From the NCBI GenBank assembly GCA_947463105.1, contig CANHSD010000036.1:1-16379 (forward strand): a DNA stretch of 16,379 nucleotides, given 5' to 3'. Every line of letters begins with the position of its first letter. Position 1 is the stretch's first letter. This stretch comes from Chitinophagaceae bacterium (lineage in GTDB: Bacteria > Bacteroidota > Bacteroidia > Chitinophagales > Chitinophagaceae). The notes under the pieces were generated by a model that was not told the DNA's origin, searched no databases, and saw nothing but the letters and a program-made list of their open reading frames with translations. A program made the position numbers and the translations under genes. Positions 15,437 through 16,379 of this stretch are shown here, in pieces.

Positions 15437-16379
15437 TTAGTTATCAAACTTGAGGTCAAGTCCAAGTCCGCGCAGTTCATGCACAAGTACATTGAATGAC
15501 TCTGGAATACCAGGCTTCGGTACGTTGTCACCTTTGACGATGGCTTCGTAGGTCTTGGCCCTTCCGATGATGTCATCAGACTTGAGTGTAAGCAATTCCT
15601 GAAGGATATTCGAAGCACCATAGGCTTCCAATGCCCAGACCTCCATCTCACCGAAACGCTGACCACCGAACTGTGCCTTACCACCAAGCGGCTGCTGGGT
15701 GATGAGAGAGTATGGTCCGATAGAACGGGCGTGCATTTTATCGTCTACCATGTGGTGGAGTTTCAACATATAGATGATACCAACAGTGGCTTTTTGGTGG
15801 AAGCGCTCTCCGGTTTCACCATCATAGAGGTATGTATGACCGAAGCTTGGCAATCCTGCCTGGTCAATCAAAGATGAAATTTCATCAACAGTTGCACCAT
15901 CAAAGATAGGTGTAGAGAACCTCATGCCCAACTTCTCACCAGCCCATCCGAGGATGGTCTCGTAAATCTGTCCAAGGTTCATCCTAGAAGGTACACCCAA
16001 TGGATTGAGCACAATATCAACAGGAGTACCATCTTCAAGGAAAGGCATGTCTTCAGCCCTTACAATTCTGGCTACGATACCCTTGTTACCATGACGACCT
16101 GCCATCTTATCGCCCACTTTCAGCTTGCGCTTGACAGCGAGATAAACCTTGGCAAGTTTCAATACACCAGCAGGAAGTTCATCACCGATGGAGATATTGA
16201 ATTTCTCACGCTTGTAACGGCCAAGTTCTTCGTTGTACCTGATATTGTAGTTGTGAAGCAGCGTATTGATTGAATCATCAATCTTCTCGTCACTGGTCCA
16301 ACCCAAAGGATTAATGTTCTGATAGTCGATGGTTGCAAGGGTCTTTGGATTGAACTTTGACCCTTTGCTGATGATGACT
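15437..16379 (-). CDS. rpoB: RNA polymerase beta subunit, C-terminal part (runs off the right edge)
   Basis: The frame is open from the window edge to a TAA at 15437, giving 313 C-terminal residues. It contains the highly conserved GDKMAGRHGNKGIVARI block, which in bacterial beta subunits carries active-site lysines. It also has GTPVDIVLNPLGVPSRMN, HARSIGPYSLITQQPLGGKAQFGGQRFGEMEVWALEAYGA (quoted as a region; about 86-125 residues before the end) and the terminal ESFNVLVHELRGLGLDL. These identify rpoB without doubt. The remaining N-terminal part, including the rifampicin-binding region, lies outside the window. An intrinsic terminator lies directly downstream, and no rpoC follows, which is unusual because rpoB and rpoC are normally adjacent and co-transcribed. 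Confidence 0.97.
   Translation of the reverse strand, partial: VIISKGSKFNPKTLATIDYQNINPLGWTSDEKIDDSINTLLHNYNIRYNEELGRYKREKFNISIGDELPAGVLKLAKVYLAVKRKLKVGDKMAGRHGNKGIVARIVRAEDMPFLEDGTPVDIVLNPLGVPSRMNLGQIYETILGWAGEKLGMRFSTPIFDGATVDEISSLIDQAGLPSFGHTYLYDGETGERFHQKATVGIIYMLKLHHMVDDKMHARSIGPYSLITQQPLGGKAQFGGQRFGEMEVWALEAYGASNILQELLTLKSDDIIGRAKTYEAIVKGDNVPKPGIPESFNVLVHELRGLGLDLKFDN

Noticed and set aside
1..16379. CRISPR arrays, tRNA or rRNA genes, insertion sequences, prophage or toxin-antitoxin pairs
   Set aside because: No regular spacer repeats, cloverleaf-like sequences, transposase motifs or paired small genes were seen on either strand.

Overview
The window looks like chromosomal DNA of a Bacteroidota bacterium, probably Sphingobacteriia/Chitinophagia-like (inference from gene content; no search was run). 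Support comes from a SusC-type TonB-linked receptor with a carboxypeptidase-like leader domain, a second TonB receptor of the same build, a secreted amylase ending in a type IX secretion (T9SS) sorting domain, a lipoprotein with a Bacteroidota-type surface-export signal, few Shine-Dalgarno sequences, and -7 boxes resembling TAnnTTTG.

Layout. Positions 1-3068 (minus strand) hold a sulfatase of the iduronate-2-sulfatase type followed 38 bp downstream by the first 491 codons of a SusC-like receptor that leaves the window: the edge of a polysaccharide-utilisation-like locus for a possibly sulfated glycan. A 276-bp divergent spacer with small repeats leads to a plus-strand ModF-like double ABC ATPase (3345-4784). 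It ends with no spacer against a convergent minus-strand Rieske [2Fe-2S] lipoprotein (4785-5237), which lies 71 bp downstream of a TonB-dependent receptor (5309-7663). Divergent from that receptor are a YwaF/TIGR02206-type membrane protein (7751-8431) and a large GH13 amylase-family enzyme with a T9SS tail (8477-11365).

A 282-bp spacer then carries a strong intrinsic terminator and a perfect 17-bp inverted repeat whose right arm ends 6 nt before the next start codon. It precedes a compact phosphate-uptake operon: a phosphate-selective porin-like outer membrane protein (11648-12865), a PhoU-like DUF47 protein (12884-13531) and a PiT phosphate transporter with a long cytoplasmic insert (13562-15271). 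Porin and PiT would carry phosphate across the outer and inner membranes, with DUF47 as the likely regulator. Two facing terminators separate this operon from the 3' end of rpoB (15437-16379, minus).

Most genes are recognisable families. The points most worth a second look are the inverted-repeat/terminator arrangement before the phosphate operon, rpoB ending in a terminator with no rpoC behind it, the apparently surface-exposed Rieske lipoprotein, and the degenerate first ATPase site of the ModF-like protein. I saw no convincing wholly new multi-gene system, tRNA, rRNA, CRISPR array or insertion sequence.
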